Positions 32,562-44,599 of a DNA stretch of 64,000 bases are shown piece by piece (position 1 is the first letter of the stretch; each line of letters starts with the position of its first letter). Position numbers and translations under genes: made by a program. Source of the stretch: Trichoplax adhaerens (Eukaryota > Placozoa > Uniplacotomia > Trichoplacea > Trichoplacidae); contig NW_002060945.1 in NCBI RefSeq assembly GCF_000150275.1, positions 4,888,123-4,952,122 of the forward strand. Direction: 5' to 3'. Under the pieces are notes generated by a model. It was not told the origin of the DNA and ran no database searches. It worked only from the letters and a program-made list of their open reading frames with translations.

Positions 32562-32731
32562 CATTAATCGTACAAGGATGGTTAATACATTGATAAAAGT
32601 CGATCCAGATGAGTTAAAGAAAATAATTCCAACTAACATTAATACAGTGAGAATCGCTCAATCCATTGATAGAATTTGATTCTAGATGAACGAAAGGAAA
32701 TTATACTATGCTAACATTAATAATATAATGG
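32504..32731 (+). repeat. three 76-bp tandem copies of the FIP C-terminal exon end
   Basis: Copies start at about 32504, 32580 and 32656. The first is the true coding end (VNILMKVDPDELEKM and stop). The second still reads VNTLIKVDPDELKKI but lies behind the stop. The third is more decayed. The 76-bp period is not a multiple of three. Confidence 0.8.
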
Positions 32732-33812
32732 GTTAGAAAGAATTGCTACTAAACATGTAAAGATCTACATCGTTTATTTCTATTACTTAAAAATCTGCTA
32801 TAAAATCTAGCCATTGTCACTATAAATAATTTCAGCGTAATTTAGTATAACATAATATAACTTTAAGATTATTCATTATCCTTAATCTGCTGATAGATTG
32901 CCGTATCTTATGCGGCAAGATATACTGTATTAAATGCAAATGTTTTATTTTAATGGTGTAAATTTCCTCTTTGGTTTAGGATATTACCATTAAGTTTTAC
33001 TACTTGCTAAATCGTTTAAGGTTATTCCTTTATTATATAATACTCGTATACTTGCACTGAGTATTGTATTGTATGGAGCATAATTGCTCCTAATGATCTT
33101 ATCTCAGTTATCTAATATCATCAATTTGCTTTACTGTTTACGTGATTATCGAATGTATAACTATCTGTTCATTTGTTTATTTATGATTAATAAACTTAAT
33201 TGCGTCAAAAAGTAAAGAGAGTGTTAGTACATTGCCTAATACAATAGAGATGTACTCAGAATAGCATAGATGGGATTTTAATAAGCATACGTTTATTATT
33301 TTTATTAAAAAAACTAGAGCATTCATTCTATTAGCAGTACTGAGACTCAGTCAAAGATGAGGTATCTCTTCAATATCGTATTTCTTTCGCTATGAGTTAT
33401 GACGAAAATTAATTTAAATTTGATCTCGTATACGAAATTTCTATAAAAATAAATTACAAGGCAGATAATTCGAAAGAATATCTTAGTTAGCCATATATCA
33501 TTTTACTTCGAAGGTCTTTTAAGAATGCTTCTTTATAACAATTCATACGACTACTTGTATGGTACTTAATACGCTCTGCTATCGATTATTACAATTTTGA
33601 TCATATAGTAGTAAGAGTTTTCGGTGGTTTGCACTTAGTAAAGGATGACACAGAATAAGATTTCTTACAAATAAATCTGTCACAATCACATAAAAGTATT
33701 ACGTATTAATGGAAGGTGTAATTTTCATTCAATAGTAAACTCTTATTATTTAAGAAAGGCATGCAGTTCTCGCCAACAGTATTTAAATAAGCTCTAAGAA
33801 GTGGATCATGCA
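32732..33812. other. convergent spacer between FIP-like gene and NAGA
   Basis: 3' ends of two converging genes. An AATAAA at 33189-33194 on the plus strand could serve the FIP-like gene. Nothing else recognised. Confidence 0.45.
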
Positions 33813-36800
33813 TTATGCTGGTGTCAATTTCACCATAACTACGCCGTCGACGTTGACAGGATGACTAAAGTGATTTTCATATTTGCCAAGAGTTTTATTT
33901 GCAAAGAGATCTTTAACCATTGCAACTTTATGAGTCCATCCGAGCTAATATGAATAGAGATAAAAAAATTAGACAGTAGGTTTAGTACAGGATAAGATTT
34001 AACCTTTTTCAACTCTCTATATTGTAGACATAAACTTGTATTCTAACTAACCATAGAATAATCAACAGAGAGTACTTGAGGAGTTCCTTGAACATTTCTG
34101 TTGAATAATACTACAGCCGTTGTCACATCCGATAGATTTTTCATCCATACTTCATAATTGTTTTTTTTCTAAACCAATAAAAGCTAGTTATTTATACAAT
34201 CTTTTATTGAAGTTCATTCAAATTTATCACGTGCACGTACATAAACAATTCTTTTTCCCATTAATCCAAGTTTATCCTGATTGACAGCGATAACTTCTCT
34301 ATAACATTCCATATATATTGATGTCAAATCGTTAGAATAGTGACTTGACAATAGAACAAATTCACGATTTCTACAATGACCTATTTTGGAGAATGTCTTT
34401 AGCCCAAGTAGGAATTTTTCTTAGATCGTTGGACATATAGAGAGGCTAGTGAGAATTATTTATATTCACTATTAGTCATATTCTAAGTACCTTCTTATAT
34501 ATATATATTATTGCAGATAATGCTTACAGCTCCAAAGATACTCCATAAAGCAAACTGACTTTTAGACTGTTCGTAGCTTAAAGAAAAGTCTCCAACAATT
34601 AACTTGTAAATAAAAATGTATTAAAAGTCAGCATAAATAGAATGGTGAATAGACTACTAAACGTATCACAATGTAGAGAAAAGTTCGTTTTTATAAAAGA
34701 AATAGTAATACAAGCTCATTATCCACTCAAGTGCAACGTAGTCTTTGAAGTTTTATGTATCTATATACCTGATCAGGATCATTCCAATGACCCGGTCCTT
34801 GAGCTGCACTTAATACTTTATTGTTATTACCATAAAAATCAACGATACTTAGTATGCTATCCCAGGAGTCCTAGAATTGATATTGTAAATAAAGTCTTTA
34901 TTGTTAGCTGGGCAGAATGTCCCTCTTATACAACTTTTACCTGAATATCGCCATAATTCCGCCAAAGATTACAAGCTTTCGCAATAATGGTATAATTAAC
35001 CTACAGAGTTTAACGATTGTTAGCAGGTTAAATACAGAGGCACTAATGTCATACACAATATTCTACTTTACTTGCTTGTTTATAATCTATACTTCGTCAT
35101 TACTCAGCATAGTAATGTACCTTTGATGGATTTAGGTAAGCAGGCCAACTGCAAGAGTAGAGGATTGGACGTCCAGTTTTATTTAAATAATGACCCATTG
35201 CAGGATAACCCTTTTTATAATCGGAAGTATTACTGTTACATCCATCTAGCTTCAAAGAGTCAACCTTCCAATTAGCGAATGTCTAATAAAAAGAAATAGC
35301 GTGATATCCTTTAGTTGAAAACTAAGAAATAAAAACATGAGAGTGCCGTAGGAGGGAACTCAAATACGTATACGGTATCACTTTGTTCGCTCTAGCCTGG
35401 TATATACCAAATGAAAATATTTATGAACATACTTCCGCATCTGTTTGTAAATGAAATTCACTACCAGGGTAACCACCACAAGTTTTTGTGCCAAAATCTG
35501 CGAATACAAAGAGGCATAGTTAACCTACTGTAGTGATCATCTAATCACGAGTATTAGTTTACTGTCAGTCTCAATAATTAATAATCAGTTAATCATCTAC
35601 GACTTACCGCCATAGATTCCTAATTTTAAGCCTCTTTTATGCATCTGTCAATTATTGTATAGGTATAGCAATTAATCAAGAGAGAATATTTAACTTGTTC
35701 CAGTATTCTTTACATGAAATTAAGTTTAATTGCGTATCAGTCTACTGTGTTTATGGACTGCATAGCTTTCAAATAACAAATATAAAAAATGTAAAAGTTC
35801 TTTCACTAACATATTCAGCTAAATATTTGATCCCTTTGGGGAACCTCTCTTTATCTGCATATAATCGGCCATTTTTATTTCTTTTCTTAGCCATCCAGCA
35901 ATCCTTTAAAATGTATCAACAAATCCATTTCTTTATTATTATTTTGTCGTAAATACAGTATCCAATGAATACTGCACTGTAGTTAGGTAAATGGATGAAA
36001 GGATAAAATGTCGTTGTAAGCAAAGTCTAACAGTCTTTGATTTTGGTATTAACAGAGTTTATTTTCCTTACATCTACATTGATGTAGTTGTAGCCGACAT
36101 CACGATATCCATCCTTGGCTAAGTGATCGGCCATATCAGTAAATAGCTTTTGACTTTGATCGTGAATATAAATTAATTACAAGGTACGTACATAGATTAG
36201 ATCAATGGTAAGATTGATGCAAAGTTGATAAACAATGTGTTATATGATAAGCAAGCACATAAAATAGACTACAAGTAAATGAGTAAGCTCTACGATTAGT
36301 ATGACTGTTAGCCAAGAGTATCTTGCATAAGCTTACCATGGTCAAGTAGATAGTAGGATAATTAATTATATCAGATAAGAGTTCAACCATTGCAATGAAT
36401 GACGTCAAAATAAAGTAATAGCAAACCTGATGCAATTGTCAGGATTATTCTTACAATCGATATTACAACGAAATCTTTCCCAAGCTAGCCATCCCACTAA
36501 AGAAAATATCATTGTAATTGTAATATTTAAGACATTCTCATGGTTTTAATAAAGTTTCAAATATACTATAGAAAATTATAATCATTATTTATCCACTAAG
36601 GTGAACAAGATCATAGAATTTCAGATTCTATACATCAAGTGGATTTGGGGGTTCAATTAAATCGATCCTGATAAGCCTTATTTACATTTTACTGTCTAAT
36701 TGTCTATTTTCCTATACGATTACTTGGTGGTGTTAAGGCAAGACCATTATCCAGACCGTGCACATTAATAGTATAAAGGAAGCCAATAACAACGCTGAAT

Positions 36801-36826
36801 AGCAGAAGGACAAACTTTCGTGCCAT
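33813..36826 (-). CDS. NAGA: alpha-N-acetylgalactosaminidase / alpha-galactosidase, GH27
   Basis: Lysosomal glycosidase removing terminal alpha-linked GalNAc or galactose. Fourteen GT-AG exons: 36826-36724, 36496-36427, 36153-36072, 35903-35811, 35644-35608, 35497-35433, 35282-35121, 35000-34941, 34870-34769, 34602-34528, 34445-34381, 34298-34241, 34168-34052, 33944-33813; 406 residues (human NAGA 411). A signal peptide is followed by [10 protein letters not shown] and [11 protein letters not shown]. The nucleophile is Asp163 in LKLDGC and the acid/base Asp225 in IQDSW. The specificity loop reads CSWPAY: Ser195/Ala198 match the NAGA type rather than the Glu/Leu of alpha-galactosidase A, so GalNAc should be accepted (inference). 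The exon 12 donor (TAT before GTACGT) is the least certain join. The start lies about 1 kb from divergent MRPS11. Confidence 0.94.
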
Positions 36827-37881
36827 ACTTTGTTTCTTTAAGGAATACGATGGACTATTTGATTTAGAATTTGTTTTTAGGCAACCTTTTGCTTCGGAAC
36901 TGGTATAAATGCCAGTAGAGCTTAAGCATAAACATTAGCTATCGCTTAACATACTGTACAGTGCTGTACAGTACTGTACTGTATACTAAAGTACAGTGTA
37001 CAGTACAGTATACAGTACAGTATACAGTACAGTAGTACTGTACAGTACCGTGCTGTGTGGATTCTGTACTGTACAGTGTACACTCTACAGTGTACAGTAT
37101 ACTGCTGTACTGTAGAACCTACTGTACTGTACTGTAGAGTACAGTTATAATATTATATTTGGCATATTCAAAGTTTTTACACACGACCGTACTGCGAGAA
37201 CCTGTTATACTGTGTACTATGAACTGTATCTGAAAAGGCACTGGACACATACTGTAGTAGTACAGATATCTACTAGACGCTATCCAGTAGTCTATGCACA
37301 AGGTACCACGACCGTTGTCAGCTGCAGCTCTGCGCCATCATGGCATTGATTAATTTGGGTAAGATGCATGATGACGATTTTAAACAAATTAAATTTCACT
37401 GGTTGTTTAGCTTGAGCAATACTTAATAGGTACTTTGAATCAACTGTAATATCCAACTCCTACAGTTTTATAATCTTTAAGTCAAGATTGCAACAAAGCA
37501 GTAGGCAAGGTGCCTTTACGATCCAGCTCTTACTCTTACTGATGTCGGCTCTATAACTACAGTAGGTAGAAAAGCGACCACTAAGTAAGCTTTGGACAAC
37601 CAATTTTCATTGACTTTCCATTATGATTGATGAATGGCGACGAATTGATACTCTCATAGTTCTATCAACAGTACGAAAATACTATAAAAGTCGATAAAAA
37701 TTGTACGAGTTGGATATTACTGTTGATCCGGTATTTTACACCAAGAATAAGCGATACTTGTTGGATATTGACAGCAATACGAGTATAGTGCAGCACATTG
37801 GTACTCTCATAAATTAATTGACCTAGTGAACACTAGGATATGTAGATGTCTAACCGAAATTGTTAAAAATTCTGTTTTCTT
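36827..37881. promoter_or_regulatory. bidirectional spacer NAGA / MRPS11
   Basis: About 1.05 kb separates two divergent start codons, so both promoters should be here. Its centre-left is a dense GTAC-core palindromic field (36953-37145). No TATA box is asserted. No coding exon was recognised. Confidence 0.55.
36953..37145. repeat. densest GTAC-core palindromic repeat block
   Basis: Almost 200 bases made of overlapping TACAGTAC, GTACTGTA and TGTACAG words, with few other bases. It starts about 125 bases upstream of the NAGA start codon. Confidence 0.9.
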
Positions 37882-39170
37882 ATGTTTGTTTTAGCATTTT
37901 GTCGTTGTAAGTGTGCAATTAGACTACCAATAACTTCAGCATTATTATTTACACGTGCTATGGTAGCGAGAAATCTCACTCCTGTCAGGTTAGTTTCTAG
38001 TTTACAACAGATAAAAAGCTGATTAGCTGGATCCTTCATCACGCCTCGCAATGCCAACTACAAACTTATATACGTACTCGTATATATATACTTATCAATA
38101 CCATTTAGAGCTTATAGTTCCCATCCGGATGTAGAAAGCTTGCAAATATTAGATCCAGAATTCAAAAATTTACCAATTGCTCATGTTAAAGCCAGTTATA
38201 ATAATACCATTATAACGATAACAGATATGAAAGGTAATACTATAAATAAAGAGTGATTATAATTGAAAGATTACTTGATTGAAAATGAATTCATTTGTAA
38301 AAATTGAATTACCTATAGGTAAAACCATTAACTGGGCCTCTGGGGTAAGATAGGCAACTGTAGATTAGCTTATATTATATCACGTAGCTGTTACAACACA
38401 AATTACATTATTGTAATTCATTTTCTCACTTAATCTGAATATTTTTAAAACTGTCGTTATACTGTGAGCTAGTCAAACATGCGAATACGAATATTTTAAT
38501 TCCTTTCTCACGCATCGCTTAACCCATCGATTGTTATTACCAATCGATTACTGAACTCAATTAGGGTACCGAAGGCTTCAAAAATGCAAAACGGAGTACT
38601 ACTTATGCCGGTCAATCCGCTGGTGAAGCTGCTGCTAAGGTTAAAAAAACTTTTGAATTTATGAATACATATCATTAATGTAACCTTACAAAATTGTAAT
38701 GTGATGTTTATACTCAAAAAGCCTTCTGGACTTCTAACTTCGTTGCGCATACTTGTATTGCAATATAATAGAAAGCCATTAGAAAAGGAATTAATAAAGT
38801 GAGGGTTAAAGTCAAAGGAATGGGGCCTGGCCGTGAGGTACCACATTAAATTAATATAAAGTCTTATTTTCTATCCTGAATTATTATAAGCTCAGAATGT
38901 AGTATCTTAAGCTAAGAATTTTATACTTTTTGATCGACCCGAAAGTTCGTAAGATCACGATTGCCTAAGCCTTAAGCTAATACAAGCATTTCTATTTTAT
39001 ATAACATGGTTGTCTTACCATACACAACTTCAACTTCTGCCGGACAAAATTGAACATTTCAGTCTTCCTTGCAAGGCTTACAAATGGGCGGACTAGAAGT
39101 TATATCAATCACGGATGTCACTCCCATTCCACATAATGGCTGTAGGCCTAAAAAAACTAGACGACTTTAA
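37882..39170 (+). CDS. MRPS11: mitochondrial small-subunit ribosomal protein uS11m
   Basis: Component of the mitoribosome 28S platform. Six GT-AG exons: 37882-37988, 38109-38233, 38319-38344 (26 nt), 38565-38639, 38772-38837, 39063-39170; 168 residues against 194 in human. The uS11 core is clear: [27 protein letters not shown], the basic [12 protein letters not shown] loop, [16 protein letters not shown] and a basic end. The first about 40 residues are Arg-rich with no acidic residues and end near RAYSS, as expected for a mitochondrial presequence. An internal in-frame ATG lies at 37957 and could be used instead of 37882. Small open frames on the opposite strand here are shadows. Confidence 0.92.
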
Positions 39171-40300
39171 TTAAAATTACCAAGAATATTTACGATAAAA
39201 TTTTTATTCGCGTTAGATTCAAACATGAGCTATACAGTATGCGTGCAATGTGTACCACTAAAACTTTCTATTAATCATACTATTTCAATATCTATCTTGT
39301 AACACTCCTGTACATCAAAGATAGATACTTTATTTACGCTAAAATCTACTGTCACTCTTAATGCGAAAACGACAACATGAAATTTATTTATTTCCAACAA
39401 AGTCTACTTTTAAGTATGTGAAAAATACATAGCAATAGTAGTTGTTGCTGGACGCTGCTACAATTTCACAATTGTTGTAATGAACGAATTGAATACTTCG
39501 TCTCTTTTTAGCTAACCCACATAATATGTTGTATGTTGGAACTGCAATCAGCTTTGTATCTTCCACAGTATTTGATATTTTTATACCATTGAGGAAGAAG
39601 ATAATGCTTAAACTATGCAAATGCTGCTGATTTAACAACAATATTTTAATGATTTGTACGTACTGTTTATGATATTTTAATGAGCCTTGTTGATGTGTAT
39701 TTTATATAATTTCAATTACTGAAATTATCAATAACTTCAATCTCATTCTTAAAATTTGACATAAATTTCTGTATTGGTGTTGCTTATATTGTTAAGTACT
39801 GTATTTAGATATTATGGAAATAATTACTGATGAATCTGCAGTATATCAAGGCTTTCACGATCTGAAAGATGAAGCTTGTAGAAATAAAAAAGATCAACAA
39901 CAAAGGTGTAATAATATTCTTACCAATGATATTTCAACTACTATAGCAGAAAATAATAAAATGACATTTTCATCACCTATGCTGATTTATTATCACGACG
40001 AATAACTATTATTTAATTCCCTCACGTTCAGTTGCTGACGTCTTAAGCTAAATCACATTATAGTAATTACATAATTCATAACAACAAGGCTGTTTCTCAG
40101 AAAGAAGCTATACCTGTCCATACATAATTGAACATAAAGTCATCTTCAAAACAAGGCATTAAAGTCCAACTACAATAAAATATAATTCTATAAATAAAAA
40201 TTGAATGATATACTGTAGTGCTAATAGTACTAAATAATTTTAAGTGATTAAAAGTACACGTTTGATTGTTATATCACTCCATTTCATCAACTAAACTTCA
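39171..40300. other. spacer between MRPS11 and the synaptotagmin-like gene
   Basis: Contains a 63-codon open frame at 39814-40005 (acidic/Asn-rich). It could be part of a 5' exon of the next gene but lacks a good donor in the required phase. Otherwise no coding sequence recognised. Confidence 0.4.
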
Positions 40301-42638
40301 ATGGAAAAGATTTTTCTTGAAGGTAATAGATCACCTTGATCCATGTTACAAATTTGTTTTTTTTACCCTAAGTTACAGATTATATTAGTATGATAGCGAA
40401 ATTTAGACAAAGTATGATTTTATAACATCAAACCTTATCTCTTTTGCTAAATCTTATTTTAATTCCTGCTTAGTTGCTATTCCAATTACAGCCGTCATGG
40501 TAACAATTTTGGTTATAGCCATTGCTTTGTATATTATGTATATTAAGGGCTACTGCTGTTGGAGAAACAACGCCTTGGCACACGTCGAAACTGTTCCCGA
40601 CTTGAAAACTTACCATCAACAGCAGCAACCTTCTACTCCGTCTGTTATACTAAAACGAGTTAAAACTAATTGCATTGATGTAAGCTATGCCGATCGAAAT
40701 AGTGGCCAAAGAGATAGGAATACCAAAATGGCAGTAAACGATCCTACAACACAACCATCCTCAAAATTACAAGATATTCTCTCTTACGAACGAAGTGTCA
40801 CTAATAGACCGTCCGAATCAAGTGTCCAATTTGTTAATAATTCTTATCCATTACCGGCTGTGGGCTATACCGTAGTCAGAGCTCAGCCAATTTCAAGATC
40901 AAATCAAACCATATCACCACTAGATCAATCTAGATATCGCAGTAAAAGTGCAGATTATATTCAAACTCACAAAGTACGACGAGGAAATAAGCACAAAGAA
41001 TGTAAAAGCTTACAGTCGTCAAAATTCAAGACTTCTGTTAGTGATTATGAAGTCATTAAATTAAGCCAATCTCAGAATATTCCGCAGCAAGTATTTAATC
41101 ATTCAATCAGCTGCAACGAAAGCCCATCGACCAACAAATTTACAAGGTCTTCCACTCAAGTTCAATATAATAAAGACAAAAAATCCCATCCAAGCGTATT
41201 TGATTCCTCCTTTAAAGCCAATTCAAGCAATTTATCATCGGTTGACGAGATAGAACAAGAAATGAGTGACTTCGATCACGATTCTGGTCGAATAGATGTA
41301 GGAACGATAGAATTATCTGTTATTTATAACTCATTGCATAATCAACTACGCGTAACTGTAATTAAAGCAACAAGATTGCAAGCTAAACAAAACGATGGAA
41401 AAGATACCATTAATCCTTACGTTAAGATTAGCTTACTACCTGGTAGAAAGCATAAGCAGCGTAGCCAAGTTAAACGTAAAACATTTAATCCTCAGTTTAA
41501 TCAAACTCTCATTTTGCGGCGCGTTTCGCTTGATGTCCTAAATCGTTCAATACTTTACGTTGCGGTATACGATTTTGATCACTTTCTGAAGCATGATCTA
41601 ATTGGAGAGGTTTTTATTCCGTTAAATGATAATAATAAGTTGCGTGGTACCATATCGTCCTACAATTTAAGAACCAAAAAGTACCATTTGGTAAACTAAA
41701 TTATAAATCTAAATAGAAAATATTATATGCACAGAATAATACTTTTCATACAGTATTAGTATAACTATAAATTGAAATGAAATTCTAATCTTGATTCGCT
41801 TTATTATATGGTTTAGCTACAACGTGATTGTGGAGAAATTTGCATTGCTTTATTAAATCAGACTGTGTCTGGGCATATTTTAATTACAATTTTAAAGGCT
41901 CACAATCTGCCACCTTCAACTGCCACCAATGCAGCAGGTAAGCTCATACGACTTTCTCTGATGATAAATTATAACACTTCCCATTTTACCCCGCTAAGAT
42001 TATCTTTTTTTTAATTTTTGGGGGGGGGGAACAAAGTGAGTCAATAAAATGATTTTTATTTTAACGATTATTTTAAGCAATAAATATTTATATGCCTAAT
42101 TTATTATGACAAGAATCTATCTTAACATACTGTAACAATATTTATTTGAATGGTAGTACCGTAATTTTGCTAATTAGCCGTAATCCATCACCCGACCTAC
42201 AAAACAGTGATGTCTTCACTTTAAGCGTTTACAATGACCTAAGTTACTAAATTTGCTGTTCATTTCTACATATAATTATTGCTTTCACTACTAACTTAAT
42301 GTAATGACGCTGCTTTCCCCAAATCTGCGATAGATACTTACGTCAAGATTTACGTATTATGTGATGGTAGAAGATTGTGTAAGAAGAAAACTCGTATTAT
42401 CAGAAATTCGTTGAATCCAGTTTTTAATCAACAGTTTGCAGTAAAAATTGAAACACAACAGCTGGAACGAACTACTACAATTATAGTATTAGCTTGCTAT
42501 GATCGATTCATGCGAAGCAATAACATTGGTCAAGTAGTATTGAGCTTGTCAAGAAAAGGTCTAGAAAGGGAACATTGGTATGATGTCATAAATTCACCCC
42601 ATAGACAATCAGCTATTTGGCATAAGCTACATCGTTAG
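40301..42638 (+). CDS. synaptotagmin-like tandem C2 protein
   Basis: Vesicle or plasma-membrane protein: very short luminal end, one membrane helix (about 8-30), a CC-containing juxtamembrane segment (GYCCW), a Ser/Asn/Gln-rich linker of about 240 residues, C2A (about 280-410) and C2B (about 415-554) ending in the synaptotagmin WHxL motif (WHKL). Exons 40301-40322, 40474-41690, 41817-41937, 42334-42638; 554 residues, longer than synaptotagmin 1 because of the linker. C2A keeps the loop-3 DFD...KHD but has NPYVK for DPYVK. C2B has ACYDRFMRSNN for LDYDKIGKND, so two loop-3 Asp ligands are lost; calcium binding by C2B is unlikely. Exon 1 (22 nt) was chosen by phase, a good AAG/GTAATA donor and completion of the helix. 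Confidence 0.85.
42020..42029. repeat. (G)10 homopolymer in synaptotagmin intron 3
   Basis: Ten consecutive G in otherwise AT-rich intron sequence, preceded by T-rich runs. A likely slippage site. Confidence 0.8.
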
Positions 42639-44599
42639 ACCTATATTGGAGTAGTTGCAACATTTTTTTGGTAATTCAAAGTATGGGTACACGTATATGG
42701 AACATTTGATAGCTATTTCAGGATTCAATTTTAAGTCATTAACTATCATTTGTTTCGATCATGGTAATTAACGTACCGAATCTGAACAATTTAAATTACC
42801 TGCATTAATGCAATAACATCGTCGAAATAATTGCACCAAATCGTATAGATGAAGTACATGATTTTGACGATACTTCTTACCTTATAATATCGGTTAATAA
42901 TTATAATTTAAGGCCAGTATCCAGATTGGTTATGTAATATTAATTTAAAACTCAACAGAGTTACCAGATACATTCACAAATGATTTCAACTATGCTGGTA
43001 TGGGTATTTAACATTCATCATATATAAAGACTGTAAAAGAGACACCTTTCACTTCAAAAAGTCAAGTTACCTATTATACTATAATAGCCAAACATAAATA
43101 GCAAATATTATAGTTAGTAATTACAGTATTCATTTCAAAATTGAATTGCAAACTAGTAAAGTATTGGTAGATTAATAAGATTAACTTTAAGTAGTTAATT
43201 CTTAGTTTTTGCTGAGATTTCGGTTTTAGTCAGTAAAAATATCAGTGTGCCATAGTTCTTATTGACTGACCTGAGTACAAATATTTATTAACATTGCTAT
43301 ATTAAGGAATGAAGTTTTAAAACTGCAAATGCGTGTATAAAAAACTTTAGACTTATAAATTTTATGACATCAATTATTGGCTTTAATCTTCTTGTATTTA
43401 GCTTAAAGTAATTTTATTATTTGCTAAGTAAAAATGTAGATGTTGCGCCCGAAAAGTATATACGACTAAGTAGCTAAACGTATCTATAGCTACTACCCTT
43501 GATGTACAATATAGCCGAAATGTCGCTGTATGTTATCTGTGACCACACTACTGCTCCTTCTTAACCTGGGCATCATAAAATTATATTTATTGAACGATGT
43601 AGTTCACTGATATTGTCAATATACGGCATAACTTAAGTATGTACGTATGCTGAACATTGCACAGTGCAGAAACAAAATATAGAATGGGTTAGACCTAGCT
43701 ATATTACCTTCGAGGAAAGTTCCATATAGCGTAGTATTATAGATAAGACGAAGCTACCATCGCATTCAAATAGTATATTGTACGACTCATACAGTAGAAA
43801 GGGAGCCTTAACCAGGCGTACGTAAGCTATTTAAGTATTCTGAAATAAATTACGAAATAGTAAATACCTGTACATTATACAGTATATCAGTCATACCGAA
43901 ACATACATTCTTGTATACTATGCCGTAACAAAAGTATGCAATTAGATACTAAAGTCATTCGCCCGTATTTAATTAATTTTACAATTGTACGATACTAACT
44001 GATGATGAATAAATATTATTGAACAGGTCTTAACGTATCTGATATTTAGAAATACGTTTAGATAAATAATAACTAAAACTTTGCTTCGTTATTTAATTAT
44101 GAAAAAGTGAACAAGGTAATGTAATACTTCATTGGAAGGATACTGAGTGTTGATGTAATTGATTTATTCAGATCATTAAGTACATCATATCTCAGCGATA
44201 TAACGAAAATGATTTAGCAACTTTACGTCTTAGGCAATCCAAAATTTACCAATCTTACATCATGCATTATTATGTTATAGTTATATCACACGTACACCCT
44301 ACAAATATCATGCAGCCACACACACGTCATACTATTCGGAGTTGTCCTCTTTGTACATACACAGTTACATTTTTAAATATAATTTTAAATTCTTTTATTC
44401 CTGAATTTTCTAATAACAATAAAGTTAGAAAGGCCACATTACAAAATGTTTTACTATTGATAATTTCGGTCACAATTATCTACCAAGAGGGTATAATCAC
44501 GAGCTGGAGTCATTTTACGTCGATTACAATGAAAGGAGAAAAAAATACGTAACTAAATGAAAGAATCAATACATCTCATAGACTTAATTAGCCGAGTTC
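42639..44599. other. convergent spacer, synaptotagmin-like / PDIA3
   Basis: About 2 kb between converging genes. The longest open frame (44262-44552, +) has no recognisable similarity and no splice context, so I treat it as chance. Confidence 0.5.

Noticed and set aside
37863-38057. 64-codon minus-strand open frame
   Set aside because: Antisense to the MRPS11 first exon, which encodes a convincing mitochondrial presequence on the plus strand.
38508-38846. 112-codon minus-strand open frame
   Set aside because: Runs antisense through three MRPS11 coding exons and their introns; a shadow.
39814-40005. 63-codon open frame as exon 1 of the synaptotagmin-like gene
   Set aside because: Only a weak GTAGAA donor gives the right phase. 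The 22-nt exon at 40301-40322 has a good donor, an ATG and restores the membrane segment, so it was preferred.
44262-44552. 96-codon plus-strand open frame between the synaptotagmin-like gene and PDIA3
   Set aside because: No similarity, no splice context and ordinary AT-rich codon composition.
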